Part shown: piece by piece, positions 21,801-28,799 of the stretch | Layout of the letters: every line of letters starts with the position of its first letter | Numbering within the stretch: position 1 is the first letter of the stretch | From: Flavobacteriaceae bacterium PS02337 | GTDB lineage: Bacteria; Bacteroidota; Bacteroidia; Flavobacteriales; Flavobacteriaceae | Assembly (NCBI GenBank): GCA_029959285.1 | Contig: JASCOE010000003.1 | Span: 434,001-498,000, forward strand | DNA: 64,000 bases | Direction: 5' to 3' | Notes under the pieces: generated by a model | What the model was told of the DNA's origin: nothing | Seen by the model: the letters and a program-made list of their open reading frames with translations, nothing else | The model's database searches: none | Made by a program: the position numbers and the translations under genes

Positions 21801-22197
21801 TATAAATGACAACATTTTTATCTACTTGTTTGTAGACTAAACTAGTACCTTGAAATACAGTATTTAAAATATCACTTACACTTCTGCGTCCTCGTTGTGT
21901 AGTTACTTTAGGAAAATCTTTTATGATTTGCGGCTGGTAAGCAAATAATAGTCCCGTTCTATTTTCTATGGTTTTAAATAAAGTTTTAATATCCTGATTG
22001 TGTAGTTCAATGTCAACAGATATTGATTCTAAATTTTGGCCACTCATCTCTGTAGCAAAGATCATATGAGTACCGCAGGTCAGTAAGAAAATGTGGAATA
22101 GACTGATTCGCATAATCATAATGGTTTTTTTTGACAAGTGAAAAAAAGACGAATTCTTTTCACTATCAAACATGGTTGTTTTACAGCGTAATTTCAT
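18808..22197 (-). CDS. SusC/RagA TonB-dependent transporter with STN domain
   Basis: 1129-aa outer-membrane TonB-dependent receptor. After a signal peptide (about residues 28-50) comes an STN domain (roughly 55-130, IELHNQDIKTLFKTIENRTG), which contacts a FecR-type anti-sigma factor. Then follow a carboxypeptidase-like domain (about 155-235, LDENGQPLPGVSVAV), the plug (LDEVVVIGYGTTTKRTSTGS, about 240-370) and a beta-barrel ending in TLGTQFTF. The STN domain together with FecR and ECF sigma genes directly upstream indicates induction when substrate is bound. The start is uncertain; a downstream ATG near residue 27 (MIMRISLFHIF) would still keep the signal peptide. Confidence 0.95.
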   Translation of the reverse strand: MKLRCKTTMFDSEKNSSFFHLSKKTIMIMRISLFHIFLLTCGTHMIFATEMSGQNLESISVDIELHNQDIKTLFKTIENRTGLLFAYQPQIIKDFPKVTTQRGRRSVSDILNTVFQGTSLVYKQVDKNVVIYKKEAVKAVVSTEKKENADEVDFMLNGKVLDENGQPLPGVSVAVVGGNKQGISDFDGQFFIELPKGKHVLRISYLGYKTQEVTVENQTSITIKMQSDLAKLDEVVVIGYGTTTKRTSTGSVVKITAEDIEKQPVTNILQTLQGRTPGVFVSQTSGYAGSNININIRGTNSIQSNNLPLYVIDGIPYISNDIKEQAQTDRVIRGAQKATSPLNIINPNDIESIEILKDADATAIYGSRAANGVVLITTKKGVSGKTVFTINTNSGVSEVAHMIKTLDTPTYLNMLRTALNTTNTAPTGFSNGIALTAFDQNAYTNWQKKLIGGSANFNDYSASLKGGNENTNFLLSSTYHKETTVLPGDFGYNKFSTNFNVTHTTLNKKLKIGATVLYSTDKNKLPFYDITNYAVVTAPNHTIYNPDGSYYWSPTYFSDVNPIAALDRRVEDKGNNLITSFNFQLEIAKGLSFKTDLGYGKAEMISEQILPASGMNNVYYTANNLSLNASRTYTVSNNNTNNFTIDPQLNYVTSLWKGNLSVLVGGSWQSRKSEMPSYVNTSGYSADNLIGITGSATTVTSFNSSSEYKYASLFSRINYNILNKYIVNANFRRDGSSRFGANNRYGNFGSLGAAWIFTAENFLKDNSVLSFGKLRTSYGEVGNDPSGDYGYADTYSSNTYGIGNAAMAATRIANPNYRWETTKKFEAALDLGFFNDRLSFTAAFYRNTSGNQLVTATLSPQAGFTGYTANIGALVENKGWEFTLTSTNVHNKNLNWTTSFNFSTNSNKLLEFNNLQNTAYYSQYVIGNAITARYLYNYTGVVNGIAQFEDANGDGKISSGFAQTGVGDRKYYGSTAPKYYGGISNSISYKAFSLDFLFQFVKQDGRSMLSSIAVQPGYPYGLANYQVDEYNDYIAQGNILSTAYQPSFLNYAGSTATIVDASYIKLKNVSATYNIPLDQSTKKFIQNIRLSLQGQNLVTFTKYKGFDPETQGLALPPLRTITLGTQFTF

Positions 22198-22369
22198 AAA
22201 TTTGCTTGTTTTTTAATGGTTACTGGATTAATTGTTAAAAATCTTGGCCATCTGGTGTAGGAGCTGGATGGCTTTTTTAATTTAGTTTTGGTTAATTGGT
22301 CTTTGTTTTTAAGGTTAATATTTAATTTTAAAAGCTTTCTAAGTAGGAGGTAAGTCAGCTTCTTTATTT

Positions 22370-23410
22370 TTATTCACAGCCTTTTCCGTCTAAAATGACT
22401 GTGCCAGCTTTATTATATCGGTATTCAGTTTCTAAAACACTGCTGATAACTTTCAAGACATGATCTAAATCTTCTTCATTCAAGAAACTCGCAGTTATTC
22501 GGCAATTTTTAATTTTTTCATTTGAGATTAAAATCTGCACTTTGTATTTTTGAGATATTAGAGAAACAGCTTCAGCCATATTAATATCATCTAGAATCAG
22601 GTAATTGCTTTTCCATTCGGTTACAACAGCCGCACTTACAGTATTCTGTTCAAAATTCATTGTGCTTTTATTGACTTTAATCTGTTGATTTGGAGTAATT
22701 ACACCATATACTTTTTCGATATCTCCAACCTGAACTTTTCCTCTTGCAACTGTAACTTCCACATTATCTGAAGAATTTTGTGCATTAATATTAAAAGCGG
22801 TTCCTAAAACTCTAGTCTGAATTTTACCTGTATGTACGATAAAAGGTTTTTTAGGATTGTGTTTAATATCAAAAAAAGCTTCTCCGGTAAGTGTTACTTC
22901 ACGGGTTTTAGAATCAAAAGAATTCTGATCGTATTTTAAAGTACTGTTATCATTTAAGAGAACTGTACTTCCGTCAGGTAAATGAACCAATTGTTTACCA
23001 CTAAAGTCAATTAAAGTATTTTGTGCAATAACTTCTGGTGACTCAGGCGTAACTGGAAGAACTGTCTTTTGCTTAAAAAACAACGAATTTCCCAAAGCAA
23101 TCAACAAAGCAATGCTGGCTGCAGCAAAAAGCGATTGTAAAATTATTTTTCTTCTTCGCTTCGGGTTTAAATCAACCACTTTAGGTTCATTTTGTGGCTT
23201 AGATAAAATGTAATTCAGAATATCATCACTCTGTTTTTTATCCATAACTTCGGTAACTTCTTCTTTTTCCAGCAGATTCTGAATTTTTTCTTTTAGAAAA
23301 TCATCATAAGTCCCCTGCTGAATTATTTCCATCATTTGCTGCTGTTCTGCATCGGATAATTTGTTCTGCAGATAGCTTTCAAATAATTCTTCGAATTTTT
23401 TTTGCGACAT
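22370..23410 (-). CDS. FecR-family anti-sigma factor
   Basis: 346-aa inner-membrane regulator that holds the ECF sigma factor until the STN domain of SusC signals. Residues 1-85 are cytoplasmic (KKFEELFESYLQNKLSDAEQ), a TM helix lies near 92-112 (SLFAAASIALLIALGNSLFF), and the periplasmic FecR domain follows with DGSTVLLNDNSTLKY and VTLTGEAFFDIKHNPKKPF. The C-terminal DUF4974 domain includes ILDDINMAEAVSLISQKYKV. The gene order sigma, fecR, susC is the standard Bacteroidota arrangement. The gap before it contains a very long T/A homopolymer. Confidence 0.94.
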   Translation of the reverse strand: MSQKKFEELFESYLQNKLSDAEQQQMMEIIQQGTYDDFLKEKIQNLLEKEEVTEVMDKKQSDDILNYILSKPQNEPKVVDLNPKRRRKIILQSLFAAASIALLIALGNSLFFKQKTVLPVTPESPEVIAQNTLIDFSGKQLVHLPDGSTVLLNDNSTLKYDQNSFDSKTREVTLTGEAFFDIKHNPKKPFIVHTGKIQTRVLGTAFNINAQNSSDNVEVTVARGKVQVGDIEKVYGVITPNQQIKVNKSTMNFEQNTVSAAVVTEWKSNYLILDDINMAEAVSLISQKYKVQILISNEKIKNCRITASFLNEEDLDHVLKVISSVLETEYRYNKAGTVILDGKGCE

Positions 23411-23458
23411 TTTTTCGTAGATTAAATTAGTTCTTGTTAGTTAATGATAGATTTTGGA

Positions 23459-23494
23459 TTTTTTTTTTCTTTTTTTTTTTTTTTTTTTTTTTTT
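23459..23494. repeat. Long T homopolymer (T10-C-T25) between sigma and fecR
   Basis: Ten T, one C, then 25 T on the plus strand, which reads as A25-G-A10 in the direction of the sigma-fecR-susC transcript. It ends 49 bp before the fecR ATG. Tracts of this length tend to vary by slippage and could alter fecR expression. Confidence 0.9.
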
Positions 23495-23649
23495 CAGCCC
23501 TTCTTATTTTAGGGTTAAGACACGTTTAAAATGTCCCTTTTATATAAAGACCATTGAAAAAAGGGGAGGGAGTAGTCGAAAGTGAAAAAAATGTAAAAAA
23601 AATGTAAATAAAAGTAAAATGAGTCTTTTTTGAAGGAAAAAACTTTAGA

Positions 23650-24237
23650 CTAAATATTGAAAAAAAGAAGAAGCGACATGAACATATTCATGTACGGAGA
23701 AATTTTAAGACGTATAAATTTTAAAGCCTGTGCCATATGTTTTTTTACAGTCTCTGTAGAAATTCCTAAATCTTCTCCAATTTTTTGATGGCTTAAACCA
23801 TCTCTCTTAGCCATTTGATACACTTTTTGCTGTTGTGGAGGAAGTTGTTCCACTATCTGATTTAAAATAGTGTTGTACTGCTCATCTTTTATATTCATAT
23901 CAGTATCTATAACCGCAGTTTCTTTCTGATCGAACTCAGATATCAGATTGGTTTCTCTCGCAATTTTCTTAATTGAATTGAATAAATGATTTCGGGAAAT
24001 TATAAAGATATAATTCTCAAAACTAGATATTTCGGCTAGATTTTCACGATTCTGCCAGATTTTCAAAAAGATATCCTGAACAGCTTCTTCAGCTAAAATT
24101 TTTGATTTAGTAATTTTTAATGCTGTACCGTAAACAATATTTTTGTAATTGTTATACATGTTTGTAAATGCAAGCTCACTTCCTTGAGACAATTCAAGAA
24201 GAAGTTTTTTTTCATCGATATGTGAATTTTGAGCCAT
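23650..24237 (-). CDS. ECF-type RNA polymerase sigma factor
   Basis: 195-aa sigma-70 family factor with region 2 (ELAFTNMYNNYKNIVYGTAL and EEAVQDIFLKIWQNRENL) and region 4 (VEQLPPQQQKVYQMAKRDG, HQKIGEDLGISTETVKKHM). The ATG at 24237 (MAQNSHIDEKK) is preferred over an upstream in-frame TTG at 24255. A hydrophobic C-terminal tail (MNMFMSLLLFFN) is typical of Bacteroidota SusC-linked sigmas. It would direct transcription of the SusCD operon when released by FecR. The divergent M28 peptidase gene begins about 340 bp away. Confidence 0.93.
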   Translation of the reverse strand: MAQNSHIDEKKLLLELSQGSELAFTNMYNNYKNIVYGTALKITKSKILAEEAVQDIFLKIWQNRENLAEISSFENYIFIISRNHLFNSIKKIARETNLISEFDQKETAVIDTDMNIKDEQYNTILNQIVEQLPPQQQKVYQMAKRDGLSHQKIGEDLGISTETVKKHMAQALKFIRLKISPYMNMFMSLLLFFNI

Positions 24238-24481
24238 TTTTTTACTAACTATCAATTCAGCAATATTATTTATTTTTTTTTAATTGAAGATTATTAACCT
24301 ATAATTAGCGTCGAAAAATGTTAATTTAATAAAATATCATTAAAATAATAAATTATTGTAAAAATTAGCAACCGACTTTTACATAACATTCAATAATATT
24401 TTTTCGGTCAGTTAAAATATTGTAGGTTAAGTCCTGTTTTAATTATGGATTAAACAGAAAATAAATTAAATTTCACTTTTT

Positions 24482-24513
24482 TTTGAAGTATGTTTATAAA
24501 AAATATAGATTTG
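24482..24513 (+). promoter_or_regulatory. Bacteroidota-type promoter for the M28 peptidase gene
   Basis: TTTG at 24482-24485 and TAGATTTG at 24506-24513, separated by 20 bp, match the -33 TTTG / -7 TAnnTTTG consensus. Transcription would start near 24520, giving a 5' UTR of about 58 nt. Confidence 0.6.
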
Positions 24514-24577
24514 TCTTTTTTTCAGACTCTTCTTTTTTTATCAGAAAATATTCAATTTTTAATTCGATTTTTAAATT

Positions 24578-26047
24578 ATGAAAAAGAAGTTATTTCTATT
24601 AATTACTTTCAACTGTACTTTGATTTTTTCACAGTCAGTTAAAAAACCTTTAGTCTCTGCAATTACTGTAAAAGATTTAAAAACAGATATGTACCAAATG
24701 GCTGGCGATCATTTTAATGGACGTGAAGCAGGTACACTTGATGAATTAAAAGTATCTATGTGGCTAGCAGAGAAAGCAAAAGAAGCCGGAATGTCGCCTG
24801 CTGGAGACGATGGTACTTTTTTTCAGTTTTTTGATTTATACAGACATCAGGTTACTAATTATTCCAAATTTAGAATCGGACAAAAAGAGTTTAAATTATG
24901 GAGTGAAGTTCTAATTGCCGAAACAACTACAAACAAAGTAGATGCGCCATTACTTTTTTTAGGAAATGCTTCTGCAGATGACATCAGAAAAACAGATGTA
25001 AAAGGAAAAGCAGTTGTGATACTGGCATCTAAGGATGGAATTTCTGATAATATTTCACTTTTTGAAAGACGTTATCCAGGATTTGTAAAACAGAAATATT
25101 ACGAAGATTTAGCTTATAGAGGCGCCGCGGCTCTTATTATTGTTGCTGATGAATTGGGCGAAAAAAGCTGGTCTGAAGTAGAACCACAACTAAAACGAGG
25201 CGTTTATGGTATCGAAGGATATAGAGATAAATTGCCTGTTCCGCCTAGAATGCCTGCTTTTTGGGTTCACAACGATCAGTTAGAATTTTTGAAGAACACA
25301 AAAGAGCATTTAGTTGCCGAAGTAATTTCTGAAACCTACAAATATCCTTCTGTAAATGTGGTTGGAAAAATAGAAGGCACAGACGCTAAATTGAAGAATG
25401 AATACGTCCTTTTTAGCGGACATCAGGATCACGACGGAGTAAGACAAAAATACGGACAAGATTCTATTTACAACGGAGCCGATGATAACGCAAGTACTTG
25501 TGTAGCGATGCTCGCTATTGCCAGAGCATACAAAAAACAGCCAGCCAAAAGAACAGCTTTGTTTGTATTTCATGGTTCAGAAGAACGCGGATTGTTAGGT
25601 TCGAGTTGGTACGCATCAAATCCTACAGTGCCAGAAAAAGATATAATTGCGGTTTTAAACGGCGACATGATAGGAAGAAATGATATTAATCAGGCAGCAC
25701 TTTTAGGTTCAAGCGATCCGCATCAAAATTCTCCAGATTTGGTTGCCGTGGCTAAAAAAGCAAATGACGAAGGTCCAAAATTTGAACTCGATAAGCTTTG
25801 GGACAGACCAGAACATCCTGAATTCTTTTATTTCAGATCAGATCATTTGCCTTATGCAAGAAAAAATATTCCAGCTGTTTTCTTTACAAGCGTATTGCAC
25901 AGTCAATATCATACTCCAATGGATGAATCTGAAAATATTGATTTCGCTAAACTTCATAAAATGACAGACTGGATGTACAGAACAGGTTGGATTTTATCTA
26001 ATCAGACAGATCGTCCAAAAGTTGTTCCGCAAAAAAGAGAGCGATAG
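24578..26047 (+). CDS. Secreted M28-family zinc aminopeptidase
   Basis: 489-aa exported metallopeptidase. A signal peptide covers residues 1-19 (ends IFSQ). A PA-like insert lies between about 110 and 250. The two-zinc site is complete: His282 (GHQDHDG), Asp302 (NGADDNAS), Glu335-Glu336 (HGSEERG), Asp363 (NGDMIGR) and His445 (SQYHTP). Family members mostly release N-terminal amino acids, and some act on dipeptides. It is transcribed away from the ECF sigma gene and may share its regulation; with the M16 protease at the far end of that operon it suggests peptide use. It ends with TAG and is followed by a strong terminator. Confidence 0.93.
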   Translation: MKKKLFLLITFNCTLIFSQSVKKPLVSAITVKDLKTDMYQMAGDHFNGREAGTLDELKVSMWLAEKAKEAGMSPAGDDGTFFQFFDLYRHQVTNYSKFRIGQKEFKLWSEVLIAETTTNKVDAPLLFLGNASADDIRKTDVKGKAVVILASKDGISDNISLFERRYPGFVKQKYYEDLAYRGAAALIIVADELGEKSWSEVEPQLKRGVYGIEGYRDKLPVPPRMPAFWVHNDQLEFLKNTKEHLVAEVISETYKYPSVNVVGKIEGTDAKLKNEYVLFSGHQDHDGVRQKYGQDSIYNGADDNASTCVAMLAIARAYKKQPAKRTALFVFHGSEERGLLGSSWYASNPTVPEKDIIAVLNGDMIGRNDINQAALLGSSDPHQNSPDLVAVAKKANDEGPKFELDKLWDRPEHPEFFYFRSDHLPYARKNIPAVFFTSVLHSQYHTPMDESENIDFAKLHKMTDWMYRTGWILSNQTDRPKVVPQKRER

Positions 26048-26110
26048 TTGTTTAAATTTTAAAAGTTAATCTCTACATCCGAAAAGAAATATTATTTTCT
26101 TTATACTCAT

Positions 26111-26150
26111 AAAAAAATGCGCAAATGTCTCTGACTTTGCGCATTTTTTT
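26111..26150. terminator. Bidirectional terminator, M28 / TrmH-type genes
   Basis: Perfect 15-bp stem AAAAAAATGCGCAAA / TTTGCGCATTTTTTT with a 10-nt loop between two convergent genes. It has U-tracts for both directions. Confidence 0.92.
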
Positions 26151-26186
26151 TAATTCGAAATATAAAAACTTTAAAATAAATATATT

Positions 26187-26645
26187 TTAAGAACGTGGCT
26201 TAGGCAAATTTCTATCGTACATAACTATAGTTCCCGCGACAGCTACATTTAAACTTTTTACTGATTTAAATTTCACTAAATGATGGCATTTTGCCATTAC
26301 TCTTTTCGGTAAGCCATGATCTTCTGCGCCTAATATATATACGCAGCGCCTCGGATGTTCGAAGGTTTCTAAATCAGAAGCATTTTCAGATAATTCAACA
26401 CCAACTAATCGTGCGCCTTTTGGTAAATTTTCAAAAAAATCTTCAAAATTTTCATAATGAAAATATGGAATTGCTTTTACTGCATCGTGAGTATCGCATG
26501 CTTGTTTGGCATATCGATTGCCAATGGTAAATATAAAAGTTGCTCCTAAATTTTGTGCAGATCGCCATAGAACGCCTAAGTTTTCTGGCGTTTTACCATT
26601 TTGTATTCCTATTCCGAAATATTCATTTATAAAATTATCATTCAT
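26187..26645 (-). CDS. TrmH/SpoU-family RNA 2'-O-methyltransferase
   Basis: SAM-dependent 2'-O-ribose methyltransferase of the SPOUT class, 152 aa from the ATG at 26645 (MNDNFINEYFGIG). An in-frame start further upstream would add 12 residues and is less likely. The three SPOUT motifs are visible: motif 1 KTPENLGVLWRSAQNLGA with the conserved Asn and Arg, motif 2 VYILGAEDHGLP, and motif 3 KSLNVAVAGTIVMYD. The small size without an N-terminal RNA-binding domain resembles TrmL-like tRNA enzymes, but the target nucleotide cannot be read. It is a single gene with its own terminator. Confidence 0.88.
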   Translation of the reverse strand: MNDNFINEYFGIGIQNGKTPENLGVLWRSAQNLGATFIFTIGNRYAKQACDTHDAVKAIPYFHYENFEDFFENLPKGARLVGVELSENASDLETFEHPRRCVYILGAEDHGLPKRVMAKCHHLVKFKSVKSLNVAVAGTIVMYDRNLPKPRS

Positions 26646-26950
26646 AAGCGCAAAAGTACAAACTGTAAATACATAAATCAATTTTTATTGAAATGAAAAA
26701 AGAATAGAGGATGAATAATCTTAAAATGTTTAATTTCAAATTGTTGAGTTTGTATTGGGTCTGGAAAAAAGAAACTTAACTTTATGCTTTTTTAGTATTT
26801 TGAAAGTGTTTTCTTAGAAAAAATGTTTACCTTTATAAGTAGAATATTCCACAATCCCTCTTTTGGTTAGTTTTTAAAGACTTAAGTTTTTTAGTAACCG
26901 CTGCAGTTTTTAGATTTTATTTTTCTTTCTGCATTATAAAATTAAGAGCC

Positions 26951-27397
26951 ATGTCACCACACCAAAATTTAGAGAAAATTATTTATTTAGCAGACGACGA
27001 TGAAGACGATAGAATATTATTTCTCGACGCGGTTGAGGAACTAAATCTACCTCTTAATGTGGTGCAAACAACTGACGGAAATGAACTGCTAGAAGCACTC
27101 AATAAAGCAGATCATCTTCCTGATATTATTTTCTTGGATATTAATATGCCTTGTAAAAATGGTTTTGAATGTCTTAAAGAGATTCGAAGTACTTATGGAA
27201 ATTTAAAAAAAGTAAAAATTATTATGCTTTCTACCAGTAGCAGTTTAATACATATAAAAATCTCTTATAAACTCGGTGCAGATTTTTATGCAATCAAACC
27301 AGGAAGTTATCAAGGACTTAAAGAACTTCTTGGAAAAGTTTTTACTGATTTTAAAAGTCTTAAAAAAGAAGTAAATAAATATATGTTAGCCTATTAA
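26951..27397 (+). CDS. Single-domain response regulator (CheY-like)
   Basis: 148-aa receiver domain with no output domain. The acidic pocket DDDEDD (residues 15-20), phosphoacceptor Asp63 (FLDINMP), Ser/Thr switch LSTSSS (about 93-98) and Lys116 (AIKPGS) are all present. Such stand-alone receivers in flavobacteria usually act in phosphorelays or by binding other proteins. No kinase lies next to it. It is followed by a noncoding stretch holding the structured RNA candidate. The start MSPHQNLEKI is the only good ATG. Confidence 0.92.
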   Translation: MSPHQNLEKIIYLADDDEDDRILFLDAVEELNLPLNVVQTTDGNELLEALNKADHLPDIIFLDINMPCKNGFECLKEIRSTYGNLKKVKIIMLSTSSSLIHIKISYKLGADFYAIKPGSYQGLKELLGKVFTDFKSLKKEVNKYMLAY

Positions 27398-27501
27398 TAA
27401 GATCGCTTAAAAAAGCAATGAATTTTTAAAGGAATTATACCTTGAAAATCTGTAATCTTAGAATAATATTATGTAAGACTTTTGTTTGAGCTTTTAATAC
27501 T

Positions 27502-27531
27502 TTTGCTTAGATAATGGTATAATAAACTTTG
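27502..27531 (+). promoter_or_regulatory. Candidate promoter of the structured ncRNA
   Basis: TTTG at 27502-27505 and TAAACTTTG at 27523-27531 with a 17-bp spacer. The -7 element has one extra base compared with TAnnTTTG. The predicted start is near 27538, just before the GC-rich structured segment. Confidence 0.45.
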
Positions 27532-27537
27532 TACTCA

Positions 27538-27665
27538 GACAGAAAAGAACAGGGGACCGGCGGAGTTCGTCTGGAGGATCTGGACAAAGATTTAGTTAGT
27601 TACCGCATACCTCAGGCACCCGCCGGCTGCCGAAAAGCTCCTTAAGTTTTTAAGGAGCTTTTTTT
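27538..27665 (+). ncRNA. Structured small RNA candidate, possibly 6S-Flavo-like
   Basis: A GC-rich island of about 100 nt in AT-rich DNA, with no ORF and its own terminator. The outer stem CCGGCGG (27557-27563) / CCGCCGG (27620-27626) encloses GTCTGGAGG (27569-27577) / CCTCAGGC (27610-27617), and an apical ATCT / AGAT hairpin. The result is one long, interrupted hairpin. Such a shape, plus promoter and terminator, fits a free-standing regulatory RNA. The flavobacterial 6S RNA class (6S-Flavo) is the best guess from shape and size, but I cannot match its covariance model. SRP and tRNA features are absent. Confidence 0.5.
27633..27665 (+). terminator. Terminator of the ncRNA
   Basis: Perfect 13-bp stem AAAAGCTCCTTAA / TTAAGGAGCTTTT with a 4-nt loop and a run of T. 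It can also stop transcripts from the convergent SDR gene. Confidence 0.9.
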
Positions 27666-27696
27666 CATTAAAAGTGTTAATATTTAATATTTATTT

Positions 27697-28680
27697 CTAA
27701 AGTTTTTTACCCATAAAAAATAAAGCAGTTGTAATACCAACTCCGGCAAGCAAAGCTAAACCAAGATTATTGGTTTTCTTTGAGGGTAAATTTCCATAGA
27801 CACGTAACGGTTCTTTTGATTTTGTGAGAACATTTCCAGGGTTTTCCACTTTAGAATCGTTTAGTTTCATTTTTGTGCGTACTGCGGCAGATGCAGTATT
27901 TATTATTGTTTTTGGAAATAAGCGATACATATTTGTGATTGCTGCAGAACGTAAGTCCGGAAATAAATCTTTTTGCGGATGTTTAGCCAAATCAACCATT
28001 TTAGCTGCAGTATCACGCGGATCTGAAGCAATAAAAGAAATTTTCATGTCAAAACCTGAATATTTAGCCGAATGCAGATTTCCAGTAGAATTTTGTAACT
28101 GCGGATAAAGATTGCAAATATGAATATCTCTATGATTAGAAATCTCACCTTGAAGGCATTCCATCATGCCTCTAATTCCGTATTTTGTGGCAGAATATAC
28201 GGCGCTGTAAGGTGCAGGCATAAATCCGCCGATGGAAACATTATTTATTAAAATACCTTCATTTTGTTTTTTGAAAATTTTGACAGCATTGTAAGCGCCA
28301 TGCATATACCCAAATAAATTTGTTTTAATAACTTGTTGGTGAATTTCTAACGGAATTTCTTCAAATTTTCCACTTGCCATTACGCCAGCATTATTAACCC
28401 AAATATCAATTTTTCCATTCATAGCCAAAGCTTCTTTAGCTACACGTTCCACATCTTCAGCAATCGACATATCTGCTTGAACTCCAATAGCCAAAACATT
28501 TAGTTTTCGACAATATTCTACTGTTTCATTAATGCCTTTACTGCCTCTGGCAACTATAACAACATTACAGCCTTCATGTGCAAAGGCTTCTGCAGCAGCA
28601 CGTCCGACACCGCTGCTTGCACCCGTTATAACAACATTTTTTCCTTTTAGGCTGTTATCTTTTATTTTAATATCTTCCAT
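27697..28680 (-). CDS. SDR-family NAD(P)-dependent oxidoreductase
   Basis: 327-aa classical short-chain dehydrogenase. The cofactor motif TGASSGVG (residues 19-26), the NNAG motif (97-100), catalytic Ser150 and the YSATK pair Tyr163/Lys167 are present. The core ends near residue 250; about 75 more residues end in a hydrophobic helix (GLALLAGVGITTALFFMGKK), suggesting membrane attachment, as in SDRs annotated only as general oxidoreductases. No pathway partner is adjacent, so the substrate is unknown. It is a single gene convergent with the ncRNA. Confidence 0.9.
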   Translation of the reverse strand: MEDIKIKDNSLKGKNVVITGASSGVGRAAAEAFAHEGCNVVIVARGSKGINETVEYCRKLNVLAIGVQADMSIAEDVERVAKEALAMNGKIDIWVNNAGVMASGKFEEIPLEIHQQVIKTNLFGYMHGAYNAVKIFKKQNEGILINNVSIGGFMPAPYSAVYSATKYGIRGMMECLQGEISNHRDIHICNLYPQLQNSTGNLHSAKYSGFDMKISFIASDPRDTAAKMVDLAKHPQKDLFPDLRSAAITNMYRLFPKTIINTASAAVRTKMKLNDSKVENPGNVLTKSKEPLRVYGNLPSKKTNNLGLALLAGVGITTALFFMGKKL

Positions 28681-28799
28681 GTTTTTAGTATTTAAGTAGA
28701 CATATAATATGTCTGAAAATCATTTATTTAAGTTACTAAAAATAACTTTTACATGGGTGTGATTTAATAAAACTTTAGTGTATGTTTAATTTTATAAAA

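Noticed and set aside
22246-22278. Hairpin GGCCATC / GATGGC with T6 between fecR and susC
   Set aside because: The T-tract is on the plus strand, where no gene ends; for the minus-strand transcript the stem is short and poorly placed. Too weak to annotate.
24238-24255. Upstream TTG start of the ECF sigma gene
   Set aside because: It adds six residues only and needs a rare start codon; the ATG at 24237 fits the family better.
27538-27665. SRP RNA, tmRNA or tRNA for the GC-rich island
   Set aside because: No GGAA-type tetraloop with the SRP helix 8 sequence, no tRNA-like ends or T-loop, and the length is too short for tmRNA.
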